From: Tenebrio molitor
Taxonomy: Eukaryota > Arthropoda > Insecta > Coleoptera > Tenebrionidae
NCBI RefSeq assembly: GCF_963966145.1
Contig: NC_091052.1
Coordinates: 7,378,001 to 7,442,000 of the forward strand
Length of the DNA: 64,000 nucleotides
Direction: 5' to 3'
This document shows, in pieces, positions 11,804-24,515 of this stretch. A program made the position numbers and the translations under genes. Position 1 is the stretch's first letter. Every line of letters starts with the position of its first letter. A model generated the notes under the pieces. The model worked only from the letters and a program-made list of their open reading frames with translations. It was not told where the DNA came from and did no database searches.

Positions 11804-14800
11804 TAGTAGAGACATCCAAAAGTTTTCCTCTAATGTTTTATTTAACATTTAAAATATTGATGAATTGCCACTTCTCTGGTCTTGTAATTGTATCGATTTT
11901 AAGTTTTCACCATTCGATTCGAAATATATAATAAAATGTAAGTACATATTCTTTCAAGACATTTGCCTTCCTGATGGAAAAATATTTTGTATCGAGTTTA
12001 TAAAAACAGCTCAATTCCGCCATAAAACGTGCTGAGACTTCATTTTGTCGGAATCATAAATTACAAAACCGCTATGTAACGATTTACAAATTTAATACGC
12101 AATACCCATAGCAGATGTGGCGGTAATAACATTTTTCAGATTATGTGCTTTACTTTCTAATTTGATATTCCACAGGAGGTCCGCTTTTTTTAAAACGAAT
12201 AGCAGCTGACGTCGGTGTGATGGAGTGATTAGATAAAATATTTCTTGCAAGAGTGTGAGACCTTGACTTTTTTAAATATCCCCCCACTGGATGGCCACGC
12301 CCCTCGAGCGATTCGCGCCTACAAATGGTCGATGGCAGGAGTAAGAAGTGGGGGAATGTTGGTCGTGTCGTGTTTCACTACTCTCTTCGATGCAGTAAAA
12401 TGGTTTATGTTTAATTTTGCGTGCCTACTGTTAACTCTTGGGTGAACATGACGTGATGTGATGGCGACAGTATTGTTATCAGTAGGAACTGGCTATAGCT
12501 CACATCCTATGGACATTGTATGGCAGATTAAACTATTTGTGTAACAATTGCGATCCCTGCGAGGCGCTTCAGAGGGAGTCTTCCTCCCGCCAAGAACAAT
12601 GAGAGCTTCCGGAATTCGGGTACAGTCGGTGTGACACCCTGAAATCTTCCAGCCGTTACGTAATTGAAATATTGACGCGGAGGTCCCGTCCTGATCTTGA
12701 AACGTAATTCAAGGATCACACGTATTATTGAAATGAAGCAGCTCGGCGCCGCTTTAACCGTAATGCCAGAATTATGTTGGGGTTATTAAACCGTCTCATG
12801 GGTGCGTTAGTTTCTGTAGTGTGTCGGTGCCGTGTACGTGCTTAACGCTTAAAGGAAAACTTCATAATTCCGACCGCATCAGCCTTATCTAACTCACCTA
12901 TCCATGTTCGGAATAACTGAGGCAAATTGAGTGTTCAGTCGGTTTTGTAACTGCTACTAAACGCCTATCTGAGGTCTAACGGTGCGGTCCAACTTGCCAC
13001 ACCAGATCGACACGTTTCGTCTTCGACAGCTTCAGAGATTAACCGACAAAAACTTGACACCATTTGCAAAAGTACAACTTGGCGACGACCGCTGACATGG
13101 CCCAGTCGGTCATTTGTCTCTTTACACAACTCTCGTCGTGTGCGGAGGCACACTGTCTTGTTGAAATATACAATTACACACCTTAAAATCTATGAACATT
13201 TTTTTGGTCCACCTTTCATTCTTCTGATCCTGCTGGTGTTGGTGAAACATCTTTTACTATTGTATTTGATAATATTACGAATATCAGTAAATATGTGAAT
13301 AATCAAAGAGTGTTCTTTTATGAGTGTTATACAATTCCTTTCAATTCCTGTTCAAGGGAAGAAGGCAATGGTGGAAAAAAGATAGAAGACATAAAATTCC
13401 CAATGTTAAAATAAGACAGACGATTGCGCAGGAGTCGGGATGGAAAGCGTCATTAACCTCTTTTTGTATATTACGCGCTGTCACTGCTTAGAAGTGGCTA
13501 AAGCTACATTACACTCATTCACAGCTGAATGTCAGTTATTGAGGTTAAAACAAGAGAAAATATTAATTAATTCTTTAAAGTGCCTATCATGGTTGCGAAT
13601 TACTGTGTACCTGGTTGAAAAATATGATTTAAGTAACACAATACAAAATATAACATACCATCAGTGATAATAACCACAAATAATATAAACTCAATTTCGT
13701 CGTCAACCACAACACTAAACAATAAAATAATGTGGTCTAAAGAGTCGAAACAACAAATGGGAACAATAACATAACCAACAAACAAATTCAAACTTGCTTG
13801 CTTCAAACCTTGAAACGTTAAATATTACTAAAAATTGCACCAAAAATGTTAGTAACTTCTGGAAGTGGTTAAAGTCACATAGGCAACACTCATATCAACA
13901 CTCCTGACAATTGCGCATGTAGGGAAAGGCATTTTACGCACATTGAATAGGTGGAACAAAACAAATAGCTGGAAAAGGAATTTGTTGTTAACATTTGAAA
14001 ATAGGAGCAGCGCTGTTGACTGCAAATATTTATATAATTTATGCAAAAACATAAAATGTAAAACATTTTAGATGTACTTTTTGTGCAGTTTTATCTTGCT
14101 CTTCGAAATGACGTGCCCGAATGGCCTAGATAAAATATTCGTCGTAAAATCTTGAACATTTCACCTGTTCCAGTTTTCCTCCGAGGAAATTTTTCTAGAA
14201 GTTTTTCACTGAGATCCTAACGGACTGATCTGACGTTAGCGACTGATACTGTAATATGTCAGAAGAATTATTTATACGTTATTTTTTTGGCCCGTTTATA
14301 GCCAAAGCGCCGCGTTTAAAATGTTACGTCTACCTAAAATATTTATTTTAAATCATATAACGATATGTTTACTAGGTGGTAATAATTTACTAAATTATAT
14401 TGTTACACAACTTGTTAATTAAGCATAATTTCATATAAAAATTGGCTTCGGATTTATGTATGAAATTATGCTTCCGGTAACGTGTCAATATTTTAACAGT
14501 GGAATTATTAACAAATCGACAGCCTTTGAGCCTAAATGTTGGGAATATTTGTAATTAATAATGGGAATATCATTCTGTCACGTTAACAGTTGAACTAGAG
14601 AAAAAAAACTAAAAATACATCAATTCCATAAATTAATTAATTAATAATTTAACCGAAATATATTTGCCGAGATACTAAAAAAAATTTAAAGTAAAGTGCG
14701 TTAAAAAAATTGTGTGGTCTGGTGCTTGCTTTTGTTTCCGTTGACGTATGGCGTAGATTCTTCAGCTGTCAAATATTTAGTGAAACAGTAAGAAAGAGCG

Positions 14801-15557
14801 GAAGTGGACAATCATCATCAATACGAATTTCACAAACCGTTTAAACAGTTAGGAAAATTATAAAATGAGAAAATCATAGCCTGCCATGACTTAGCTACAC
14901 AATTATTTGAACACTCGTTATGTTGATCTGAACATTCCAAATAATTTTTTTTGTATATATTTTTTTTTATTTAGATATTTTGAAAGTCCAAATTATTCAT
15001 TTATTCCTTTGTTGAAATTAAAAAGCGATATTACCTTCAGCATTATTTAATTTTCATTATTCAAATTTACATAAAAATTATTTATCTAATTTTAAAACCA
15101 AACAAACTAAATTAAAAAATTATTACGTACTTAATTGTTGACACTCACCATGAGTAAAAATGAATAAAAGAATAATCAACGGACTCGATGTACTTAAGTT
15201 AAATCAGAAAAGTGGAAAATTTGTAATTTACATAAAATTTTAAATTTATTGATTCCTTAATAAATTTGGCAATCTGAGTTAATATTCAAACGTAAATAAT
15301 CTGATCCAAATTATTCCCTGTATTTATTTTTAATTGCCAGATTAGAAAAAATCGTTTTACATTCATTGCTAGACGTTTTATTGTTTTGTTTTCAACTAAT
15401 TAACCATTTACTTTAGCTAAAATTTTCCAACTTCGGTGCGAGCTAGACCTGCTGTTATTTTCTTAAAGCAAAGCTAAAATTATTTGCATGAGTTCTCATT
15501 TCGAGTTTCAATTACAGTTGTTATGGAACCGTAATATATTTACGTCTTTTATTAACC
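11804..15557. other. Intergenic or intronic DNA without recognised genes
   Basis: GC-richer patches at 12180-12450 and 12540-13150 carry 60-66 codon frames on both strands with no family likeness. At 13489 and 13861 a short GAAGTGGYTAAAG block is repeated (weak similarity, about 40 bp). From 14280 to 15530 the DNA is very AT-rich. No exon, tRNA or defined transposon was seen. Confidence 0.45.
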
Positions 15558-15594
15558 TAGTTAGGACAGGAACACATTAAAGTTGTCCTAACTA
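15558..15594. repeat. Perfect 11-bp stem-loop
   Basis: TAGTTAGGACA (15558-15568) and TGTCCTAACTA (15584-15594) are exact reverse complements separated by 15 bases. It is isolated, with no longer arms outside it. It could be an old transposon footprint or a transcribed hairpin. Function unknown. Confidence 0.75.
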
Positions 15595-15799
15595 TGACAA
15601 AGTGTCGTTAAAGGGGTTCCTGCGCTTGGCTATTATAACTGATAAATTATATTGTTTTTTCCAAAAGTGAAATTTCCAATAGCTTCGGTAGATCTAAGAA
15701 TCAAAAGAACATAACAAAGGACGTCTGTAATTTAATTTGTGAAAGAGATGTGTTTGGTCATATTTCCAAACGAGCTCAAGTGTCAAACACGCTATGACA

Positions 15800-17300
15800 G
15801 TGATTATTTAAGGGCGGGTTGAATGACGGCATACCTTTTGGGAAATTTTGTCCGGATGATTTTAACGACACAAGACAGGACAGTTAACTCTGTAATTAAG
15901 TTGTTCATTTCCGGGTTAGTCTGGATTCGACTTTTAAAATTTAGATGAAGTGGCAATAAGGCACTCGGAACACGAAATCCTTTCGGTGTGTTTCTGCCGA
16001 CGTAAATTGGCGGCATCAAAGAGAGTTTGTATTTAAAAATATCCTGCAAGCTGTATCTCACAAGTTAACGATGCTAAGTACAAAGTTGGGAACTTTTAAG
16101 TGGACCACTCGTATAGTTTTTCTTTCGTGCAGAAGTTCACGACCGATAGACGTAAAGCCCTCACAACCTCCCCGTCCCCGACATTAAAACTCATAAACAC
16201 CCAACTTATTATTCTCGAACCGGAGCTCGACTTTACGTTCTTTGCTCACGTACAAAAATCCTGCGAAAAAAATGTAAATACGTACTTTGAATACCGTCCA
16301 CATTCCTCCACTATCTCAACTACCCCCTGCGGACTGACGCGGGGATAGTTGCATCTGCGGAACGAACTAAAGTAGGCATCCACTTTCCCCAGAAGGCGGC
16401 CCTGCAAAATAAAGAAGACCTTCTTTCACCAATTTGAACATGAATCGCCGCCACAATGCACAAGATCGAATTTATGCGGCGGATCCTCTTATCATTCAGG
16501 TCGCGTTTTTACTAGAACATGTTTTATAGTTTAATTTCCGTGCAACAAAATATGTAAAGAGAATGCCCGCATAAAGTAAAAATGGCCGAGGCGCCCATTC
16601 AAAACCGCACTATAAAACATTATTACAGCGTACATTGTTACTAATCTGATAACGCAATCGTGCAATCACGTATTATAGTTGTTGAGCGGTGAATTATATT
16701 GATCGTAAATTTTACGGACGCGAGATAAAATTTCGGTGGAAACCGACACGTGGAACAATCCACGTTGCTGTCATTTCCATCAAAAGTAACTACACTTTAA
16801 ACGTGCTCCCATGGCTTTTTATTAGCGCGTGAGTAACGGCACCGTCATGTTAAAAAGCGACAGACACGAAGACTGGTTACCGCACGTTATTTTTAATCAG
16901 GTACAGAAGTCTCATTTTACACAATTTGCGAGTTGTGCTCGTCTTGGTTGGCAAAAATGTAAATTTTTGCTTTAATACATAAACCAAGTTTCTGATGTGC
17001 AGGGATCATTACCGGCAATTAGTCGCTACATTAAGCAACGTTAACTTTAAAGTTTTAATATAAAAAAGTGTAGTTGCGGCTTTGCGTTCATTTAATATTC
17101 GTGATTTATGACTCGACTTGTTATTTCTAACTTGATTAAGAAGAAAACTAATTTCTACATTAAATTACATTTCTCCGCTCTAGAAGAATATGACGTTCGA
17201 AATGAGGCAGCTGGAAAAAACCTTAAACTTTATTGTGGCTCTAATTTGTGCTTAACGCAAACAAGACGTCTCAAAAAAACTTATATCCGGTTCAGCTGAA
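15800..17300. promoter_or_regulatory. Patchy GC-richer island
   Basis: Mixed composition with two 82-85 codon frames (15804-16061 minus, 16100-16348 plus) that do not resemble any protein I know. The parts at 16430-16500 and 16680-16870 have the homopolymer-poor texture of conserved non-coding DNA. This is weak inference. Confidence 0.22.
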
Positions 17301-17533
17301 ATATGCAAAACAGAATTAATTAATCATTTATATAAAAATTCCAGCTACAGATTTTCCTCCATTATCTTTATTTAGCAGTAATTTTTTACGTCCTTTTTCT
17401 AATAGCAAATTTATTATTATATAAAAATATAAAAGGGTCGTCAAATTGAAATGAAAAGAGCACAAGAGCCGAGATAAAAATTTAATGGTAAATCATTTCG
17501 TCCACAATTAGGTGCATAAAAAATAAAAGTGTG

Positions 17534-17550
17534 CCCAGCGCATCCACCAT
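17534..17550 (-). repeat. 17-mer motif copy A (one mismatch)
   Basis: Read on the minus strand: ATGGTGGATGCGCTGGG, one change from the consensus ATGGTGGATGCGCCGGG. It shares about 70 bp of looser similarity with copy B about 508 bp to the right (an AGTG...TGCCC block before and CCATTT...GCCA...CGA after on the plus strand). Confidence 0.85.
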
Positions 17551-18041
17551 TTTTGCCAGGGCCGAACAGACAAGGATATCCCCGTCTGTGTTACTAATCC
17601 CGAACGGTCCTTGGAATTTCTGCTATTCACTGTCATTTTGACGCGTGTTATCTGGCACTTCCCCCCGTTTCGGCGATAAAAACCAGCTCATTGATTGGCG
17701 GAAATTCACATGTCGGGGTGGAATAAAAACAGGTTTATTTTAAATTTAACAGCCAAACGTTATCCGAAATGGAATTATTTTATCATGGAAAAATCCTAGT
17801 GCATTTTTATAGATGTCGTAACTGATAGCTGCCAATAAATCAAGACCGACCTGCAACAAAATAGCTGCACAACATGGCGCCCAGCAATTATGATCCAACA
17901 AAACGGACATTTTTCGTGATCCGCATACATAAAATATATTATTGGCGGCTGACGATTTGGCCAAACGTGCAAACTATCGAACCGCGAACGAGCAAAATTT
18001 AGGTCAGGTAGCTGAGAAAATTAAAAAGTGATGGGCACTTG

Positions 18042-18058
18042 CCCGGCGCCTCCACCAT
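18042..18058 (-). repeat. 17-mer motif copy B (one mismatch)
   Basis: Read on the minus strand: ATGGTGGAGGCGCCGGG, one change from the consensus. It lies in a GC-richer stretch (18000-18450) of ordinary non-coding texture. A degraded relative may sit at about 18550 (GCGCCTCCACACACCATT). Confidence 0.85.
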
Positions 18059-21000
18059 TTGGCACGAGTGTCGACAGGCTTAATTAAAAAATCCGTTGGT
18101 AGTTCTTATTAGTTTTTGGGTGCGTATTTTGCGTGCGACGGCATCCTCCGGTCCTTCGACCCCTTCTCGCTAAGTAGCGTAATTAAACTGTCGAGAGCAT
18201 TTAATTTATAATCATGGCTGTTAAGTGGCGTTTTTTTAATTAAATGACCGCATCGGCCGATGATCGGTCGATTGTGTCGTGTTTGACCAATTTGTAGGGT
18301 GATTCGTCAGGGGCGTTGTGTAAAAATCACGATGAATTTGTTTGGGCGAAGACCAATTTCCAAATTAAGTTTTTTCGCCCGGATATAGAGCGAAAGATGA
18401 GCCGACAGGTCAGCGTATTATGGCACGCTACAAATAACTAACAATGTGTCGCAATATTGTAGATATTGTTCATTCCCTTGTGGTTCAAGACACGTGATTG
18501 ACGCTCAAAAGGACCTCGCAGAGATGCAGGCTTTTCTGTGCGGTCTGCTGCGCCTCCACACACCATTGTTACCAACTCCACAATAACACAATATGAATCC
18601 ACCCAGATTGTGTTACAATACCGCGGGCCATTACAACGGCTTTGTTCAAAATTGCTTATTTCTTTCTTCGACTCGATATCACATATTTTTACGAAATTAA
18701 TTGAAAATTCCTAAGGGGACGGCCAGTCGGACGAAAAGCCGTACTTTAGGCCGAGTCTGCTTCGAGGCAAATTGTAATTTTCCACTTGTTCAGTACGATA
18801 GCACAGACGAAATCAAAAATGCCACACGATTCTCTTTCTCCTCAAATTGTTCAGGTCTACCTTTATACAATTCTTTCTTTATAAGATTCCGACATATCGA
18901 TTACTGGCTTAGCGCTGTAGTTTAGTTCACATCCTGTTGTATGTATTTTCTCTTTGTTTCATTTGCCGTACGAAGAGCAAAACAACGTAGCCAAAATTTT
19001 TACTGTAATTCCCCGAAGATAAATTAAGAACAAGCCATGATTTCATAGACTTCGTAACAGAGTTACTCGAAACGCATTCCCTTCTATCCAACAAATGCAA
19101 ATGAGATCAGAGACAAAGCAGAAAAATGATCAGGGTATTATGCAAATGGTGACGACGACCGAAGAACCTCTGTTTTTGTTAAACAAACAATAACATCTAT
19201 TAATTTCGTAATAAGAACAATATTTTTGTTACTTTGTGAAGGTAACAAGTAAAAATGTAATTATTAAGTGTAAATAAATAGTGGATGAATTTGCATTTTG
19301 GAAACCGCTAAAATTAATCCGATCCATTGGCGTACTTGTAACGTACGCTAGTCTTTTCTACAAAAATTAAATTATGACCGTAATTTGATAACCGTAGATA
19401 AATCAATTTTTGTTTACTGAACAAATCAGTGTTAGGCATTATTTTCGTCTGCAGTGAAGTTTGCACAACGAGGCCCTCGGCCACTAATCACATAATGCAA
19501 TCAAAATTTTTTAGTCAAAGATTTGTCTGCAGATATAGAAATAGCAACGTCATCCGTTATTTTAGTCCTCGTTCCTGAAATATGAAGAGTTAAATATCGA
19601 TTACCTTTTTAGTTTTCTTTCATTTTGTCCATTACATTACTTTAGCGTAGGGCGTGCGGTAATAGTAGATATTACGCTATTGCCACGTGCCATGTAACAG
19701 TTTTTACAAACTTATTCTGGATTCTGCTGCACAAATCATATTTGTCATATTTCGTAACAATATTGATCTTTTTTGTTTTCATTGGACACTAATCAGAGTT
19801 GTGTAAATACAATTTACATGTTCTATCAACAACGCTGTAAGTTTGTAAGACGATCGCACGAAAAGTATTTATTACCGCACACCTATGTTAAAGTATGTGA
19901 TATATATTTAACATCTATATTTAATCTATTTTTCTTTTTCATTTCTCGTTTCATTCCCTTTCGGTGTAGCTCTTTGCTTTCATTTTCCTAGATAATTTTT
20001 ACATTTTAATTTTGGTTTCTTCGACCAATAATAATAGTAAACGGGATTATTATTTGCTAACAAAGTGCAGCTGCAATTAGCGATAAAATGGATTCAAAAA
20101 TAATTTGCTGAATCGCCAATTTGTCGACGTAACTATTTAGTGAAACACGAATTTATCCACTGAGATTGCATTGGCGGTATTTGCATATTCATTCCAGGTA
20201 TTGATTTTGCCACAGATCAAAGGACAGTTCTAAAAGAGATCAAAAGATCTCCGTTGCTCACGTTACACAAAATTGTTCTTTTATTTTCACGTGTCCAACT
20301 CTGTTTTAATAGGCAGCCGATTAAAATATAATTGGCTAAATTATCCTGATCGAAATAGTACTTGCCATAAATTGTTGATGTTGATTACTCTTCTTCAACA
20401 CTAATGCTTCGCGTTTTTAATTATCATAAAACAATCAACACAATTATTATTCGAAATTAAATTTACATAATTTCAAAGAAAAAATTCCAGTAAAGTCCAA
20501 TTAGAAGTTGACTTTCATTGACACTTTGCATTTCGTAATACCGAAAATCCTCTTTAATGAAAATCAAAGCTTTTTAAATAATTTCGAAAGTTTCATTACG
20601 TCACCCACAAAACATTTAGAAAGTTTTAATTAATTTCGTGATACGAAAGGCATGTTTAATTTAGATTAGCTACTTAGGCAGACTTACGAGTACGTACTTT
20701 GAAATTATTTTGATTGAAAGATTTTTTTGTATTTCCATTAATAGAATACCCTGGTGCAAAAATATAAATCAACTTAATGAATAGGTATATTTCATGTTTT
20801 TTATGGAAATGAATTTATTATGGGAAATGGTCGGAATGCAGACGTGATTACATCCTCTTCCAAAGAAAACGCGAGATAGAATTCAGGATTCTCGAATCGA
20901 TAATTTAATAATAAATCAGAAATTGCAAAAGTTCCCTCGGAGAGTTATTTATCAGAAGTGCAATTCTCAAATGCAACCCTCTCAAGAACCCACTGGTTAT

Positions 21001-22439
21001 AATTAGCATTTAGTAGTCGACTGACAGTCTGCACCTAAAAGTAGTGCTTTTAGACAACACCGGGGGCGCCACGCGCTCGGCTCATTACGAAATTCATTTC
21101 GTCTTGTTTGTTTTCTTGCTTGCTGATAATGCAATGCTGATTGTGTAAATGCGGAGATATGATTGAAAGGAAACAGAATGGGGGCAGGAAACGTTCGAAA
21201 ATGAAGATAAACACAGACAAAACGGAGCGAGAGGAACACGTCGAAAAATAAATAAAACAATAGAAAGCATTTAATTTTTCATATTAAAAGGTCTACGAAC
21301 CGAATTACGAACGAAGGCGACGCTTTATTGACGAGTGAAAGCACCAAATTAAAATGTAAAATTGATAAACATTGTGTTGGGGCATTTTCAAAACCAGTTA
21401 ATAAAAGTCTGATTATGGGCTTAATACTCGAGCAACTAATACAACTTCAAGGCCCTATTCACGCTGGTTATATTGTTGACGTCTGAAATTAATTTTCCTT
21501 CTTTGGGGTGTTTGCTTAAGCTCCGAAATCTTTTACAGCGTCAGATAGAACAAAACTTTCCGGAACTCTCGGATATTCTTTCACAGTTAATACTTTCTGG
21601 TCATAAATATTTGTTTTGGCGTTTTGGCCCACATACAACAATACAAAAATGGAATTTTCAACACACCACTTGAACAGGCTTGTCGGATTAACCCGACATT
21701 GTATCAATGTTTGTTGGCTGTGCGGTTTGTTTGAACCAGCTCTAATTAACGGAGGTTTTATTTCAATCGTAAATGAACGCCGGTCCACTTCGATCAGGTA
21801 AGCAGGACGAAATCGCTCGTTATTTACGTAGGTGAGGAACAGCTGTTGCTGTGTCACTTGATTGCTATTGGACGACTAAATTACACAGAAGACGTTTTAT
21901 GGGTGCGTTTTAATCCCGCCGGCGAAAGGGATAAAACATGAAACCGTGTTGGATAGGTCAAAATAACGAGGGTGGCAGCGAAGCACCGGAAGATAAAGCG
22001 AAATAAACGGTCATCAGGTTTGATATTGTGGCGACAGGAGGAAAAAATCCTCTCCAGAAGTAGTTGTTTTATTTTAGTTTTGGTGACAACAAATAACCAA
22101 GTTTGTAGTAATGCGGAAGTGATCGAGGCGGAATAATTATAAGTTGAAGGAGTTGGAAGCGGAAACTTGGGAAAATTTTGTTTTTAGGGACAACCTATAA
22201 AACAAAGTGAAGATTTAATTTGATTTTATATTCAAATGGATAGCACTTGCATTCAATTTTCTTCGGTTAGTTTGTAATAAGAAATTTTCGACAGCTTTGA
22301 TTGATGTTATGAATTTATTAAATTTTACAACTTGGAAATCATGACATTTTTAACTATCGTCACAAATAATTTCTATACCCAAATATTTCAAAAAACATCA
22401 AAATTATAAACTTATTTTTAACCAAATAATAAGTATAAA
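18059..22439. other. Intergenic or intronic DNA without recognised genes
   Basis: 18060-18430 is GC-richer and TAATT-rich, continuing the island around motif copy B. Beyond it the stretch is AT-rich. Frames at 18701-18925, 19773-19991, 21003-21260 (minus) and 21516-21857 (minus, 113 codons) show no domain, no splice context and no repeat partner. I regard them as chance. Confidence 0.42.
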
Positions 22440-22530
22440 GGGTGTTTTTAAAATTTGGCGTTGAAGAGTCGATTGTGAATAAACCACTCGTCTTAAAAAC
22501 ACAGATTTTTTTCTACTAGAGTTTTGAAAA
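22440..22530. mobile_element. Partial copy of the 23794-24010 MITE
   Basis: GGGTGTTTTTAAAATTTGGC followed by GTTGAAGAGTCGATTGTGAA and ACCACTCG matches the inverted right end of the element at 23794-24010, with about 10 bases deleted. Only one end is present, so it is a truncated or internally deleted relic. Confidence 0.82.
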
Positions 22531-23588
22531 CTAATTTGAGTTAGGAAAAGTAGAATATTTCCTAACAAGTGCGGAAATAATATTTCACCACTAAAAGTTC
22601 AATTTTGATCGTTTCCTGAGATACGTAACTTGAAATCTGTCAAAGATAACCTCAAAATTTACAACTAATGTTTTTTAAGACTTTCCTTAAACTAACACGA
22701 AAAACGTTGTTCAATATTCGTACGCTGTTACTTTTCAGGTATTCGGCCTGTCTTGCATATTCTTCAATATCCTCACTATAGCAGATATTTTAATAAGAAC
22801 AGTGCTGTATATTGCTACAATTGGAAATTAATTTTGGAAAAATGTGGCGAGTTTAACAGTACATGTAAACCAAAAGAGAGAAATGTATTTAAGAAAAATA
22901 ATTATAATCTAATCTGGTTACCACCTGCCGCGGTAATCCCCGATAACCTCGGGAGGAACTCATCTGTTGATACGAGCTATGTAGGTAAAGAAGTGACCGC
23001 CGGAGTAACTCGGATACGCCTATTAAAACAACAAGGATAAAAGTAAATTTGGATGACATTGACGAGGGGCGAGAATTATACACGAAATTCGGCCACTTAG
23101 ACCACACATTATTCCTAATATTCACAAGGAATTTCAATATAGTGTTGTTATCGGTTAGGAAGTTAGTAGGGCGGATTTTGAGAATTTAATTTAATGAGAG
23201 ATTCATATTTATCCTAAAATTTACTGAAATTCTTTTTTCTATTGATCGAAAATTAAAAAAAAAATCGTTTGCGCCGCCGCTGGATAGAGTAAAATAGTAT
23301 GATCTAAGTTGACATGTTTTTTTTTTGCCAAAAGTCAACGACACAAACTGAATGAATTTTATTCCACTCGCACTGTATTATACTGGGTGTCAGAGGGGGT
23401 CAACTAGTACAGTTGTTTCATGACTGCTCTGCCTCGTGCCGCCTCCAGCCACCCCCATCAAAAAAAGTGGTAGTTTATATTTTTAATAACTAATTACGAA
23501 ATAGGACATATTTTTTAACGTCTGTGTAAGGTTAGAGGAAAGTTTGTAACATTTGACTTTGAATGTTTAAAAATTAAATAAAAATATT
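22531..23588. other. Spacer with a short GC-rich patch
   Basis: 22915-23040 is GC-richer and ends a 95-codon plus-strand frame whose last part (VDTSYVGKEVTAGVTRIRLL) reads smoothly, but there is no clear acceptor or family likeness. At 23383-23470 a CTGGGTGTCAGAGGGGGTCA block looks like a transposon terminus without a visible partner. Confidence 0.35.
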
Positions 23589-23735
23589 ATGGTTGACAAA
23601 AGTCAAATTGAGCTAGTTGGAGCGATGAAAATTGTGAATAAACTACTAAAACTTAAATATGGCGACAGGAATATGTCGGTAATGGTGGATGCGCCGGGTC
23701 CACAAAAGAGGAATCATCAAACATTAAACGCTTAA
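23589..23735 (+). CDS. Small open frame of 48 codons containing motif copy C
   Basis: ATG at 23589 and TAA at 23733-23735 enclose a frame reading MVDKSQIELVGAMKIVNKLL at the start and MSVMVDAPGPQKRNHQ near the end. The 17-mer lies in frame and is read as MVDAPG; copy F at 53746 is also read as MVDAPG in its open frame. Codon use is unremarkable and no family is recognised. It is short enough to be chance. I list it because the motif falls in frame in both cases. Confidence 0.12.
   Translation: MVDKSQIELVGAMKIVNKLLKLKYGDRNMSVMVDAPGPQKRNHQTLNA
23682..23698 (+). repeat. 17-mer motif copy C (perfect)
   Basis: ATGGTGGATGCGCCGGG on the plus strand. The flanks differ from those of copies A and B. 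On the left, an inverted AGTTTATTCACAATTTTCAT roughly resembles AGTTATT...TAC...TTTCAT beside copy E, which could mean a shared ancient repeat. Confidence 0.9.
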
Positions 23736-23793
23736 AAGTTGTTCATGGAAATTCTACATTTTATATTGAAGACTTTGGACTTTATCACGTAAC

Positions 23794-24010
23794 GGGTGTT
23801 TTTTTAAATTTGGCGTCGAAGTTGGAGTTGAAAAGTCGATTGTAAACGCACCGCCGGATTAGAACTCTAATCAACTGTTTAAATCTAACCTCACTTTTTG
23901 CGTTGTTTGTGTTTTTAATCTGCAGTTTGAAAAATCGGTGTTTTTACGAGTGGTTCATTCCCAATCGATTCTTCAACGCCAGCTTCGACGCCAAATTTTA
24001 AAAAACACCC
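23794..24010. mobile_element. MITE, 217 bp, GGGTGTTTTTTTAAATTTGG ends
   Basis: The left end GGGTGTTTTTTTAAATTTGG continues GCGTCGAAGTTGGAGTTGAA. The right end, inverted, reads GGGTGTTTTTTAAAATTTGG then CGTCGAAGCTGGCGTTGAAG. Arms are about 50-55 bp around a unique middle. No target duplication is clear (flanks ACGTAAC and TTTACAT). Non-coding. Confidence 0.88.
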
Positions 24011-24515
24011 TTTACATACATATCGAATTCAATTTAATTGTACCTTTGACTGGAATATTTTATTAATAAATTGTCAAAATTTCGTTTTTCATCCAACAAT
24101 TAAATTCGGAAAAAGTAACAATCGCTAACGAACGTTTTTGTCAAATTTTAATCTGGTAGTGTTTTGTATTATTTGCATTGTAACAGGAATCTTTTATCCA
24201 ATTTTTAATTAACGCGTTCGGTTTGGACTAGTAATTTTTTTTATTCGCCAATGAGAATCCATACACATTCGCATTTTTTTCATTCACATTTATGTTGTGA
24301 TTTAACAGTCAAAATTCCAACAAAAATATCTAAAACACGGGAATATTAAAATACCACAAATTCAACATGTCGACGTAAAATTTATAAAATATCAGAATAA
24401 TTTCCTTGAGTTAAATCCGAATAATGAAAAACCACCATCCAAAATTAATTCTAGAATATTTAGTCGGCACAACGGGCTAAATTTTAAGGGAGGCTCGTGA
24501 TTTCAATGGAAATAT
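24011..24515. other. AT-rich spacer, nothing recognised
   Basis: AT-rich with no frames, repeats or splice context. Confidence 0.5.

Noticed and set aside
11597..11806. 69-codon frame as a gene
   Set aside because: It is the interior and arms of the MITE 11583-11803.
13422..13920. Inverted-repeat transposon around the GAAGTGGYTAAAG blocks
   Set aside because: The blocks are direct, short and weak; no ends or target duplication could be found.
21516..21857. 113-codon minus-strand frame as an exon
   Set aside because: No likeness to a known family and overlapping plus-strand frames are equally open.
23316..23605. Transposon between the GTTGAC/AAAGTCAA words
   Set aside because: The matches are under 15 bases and do not extend.
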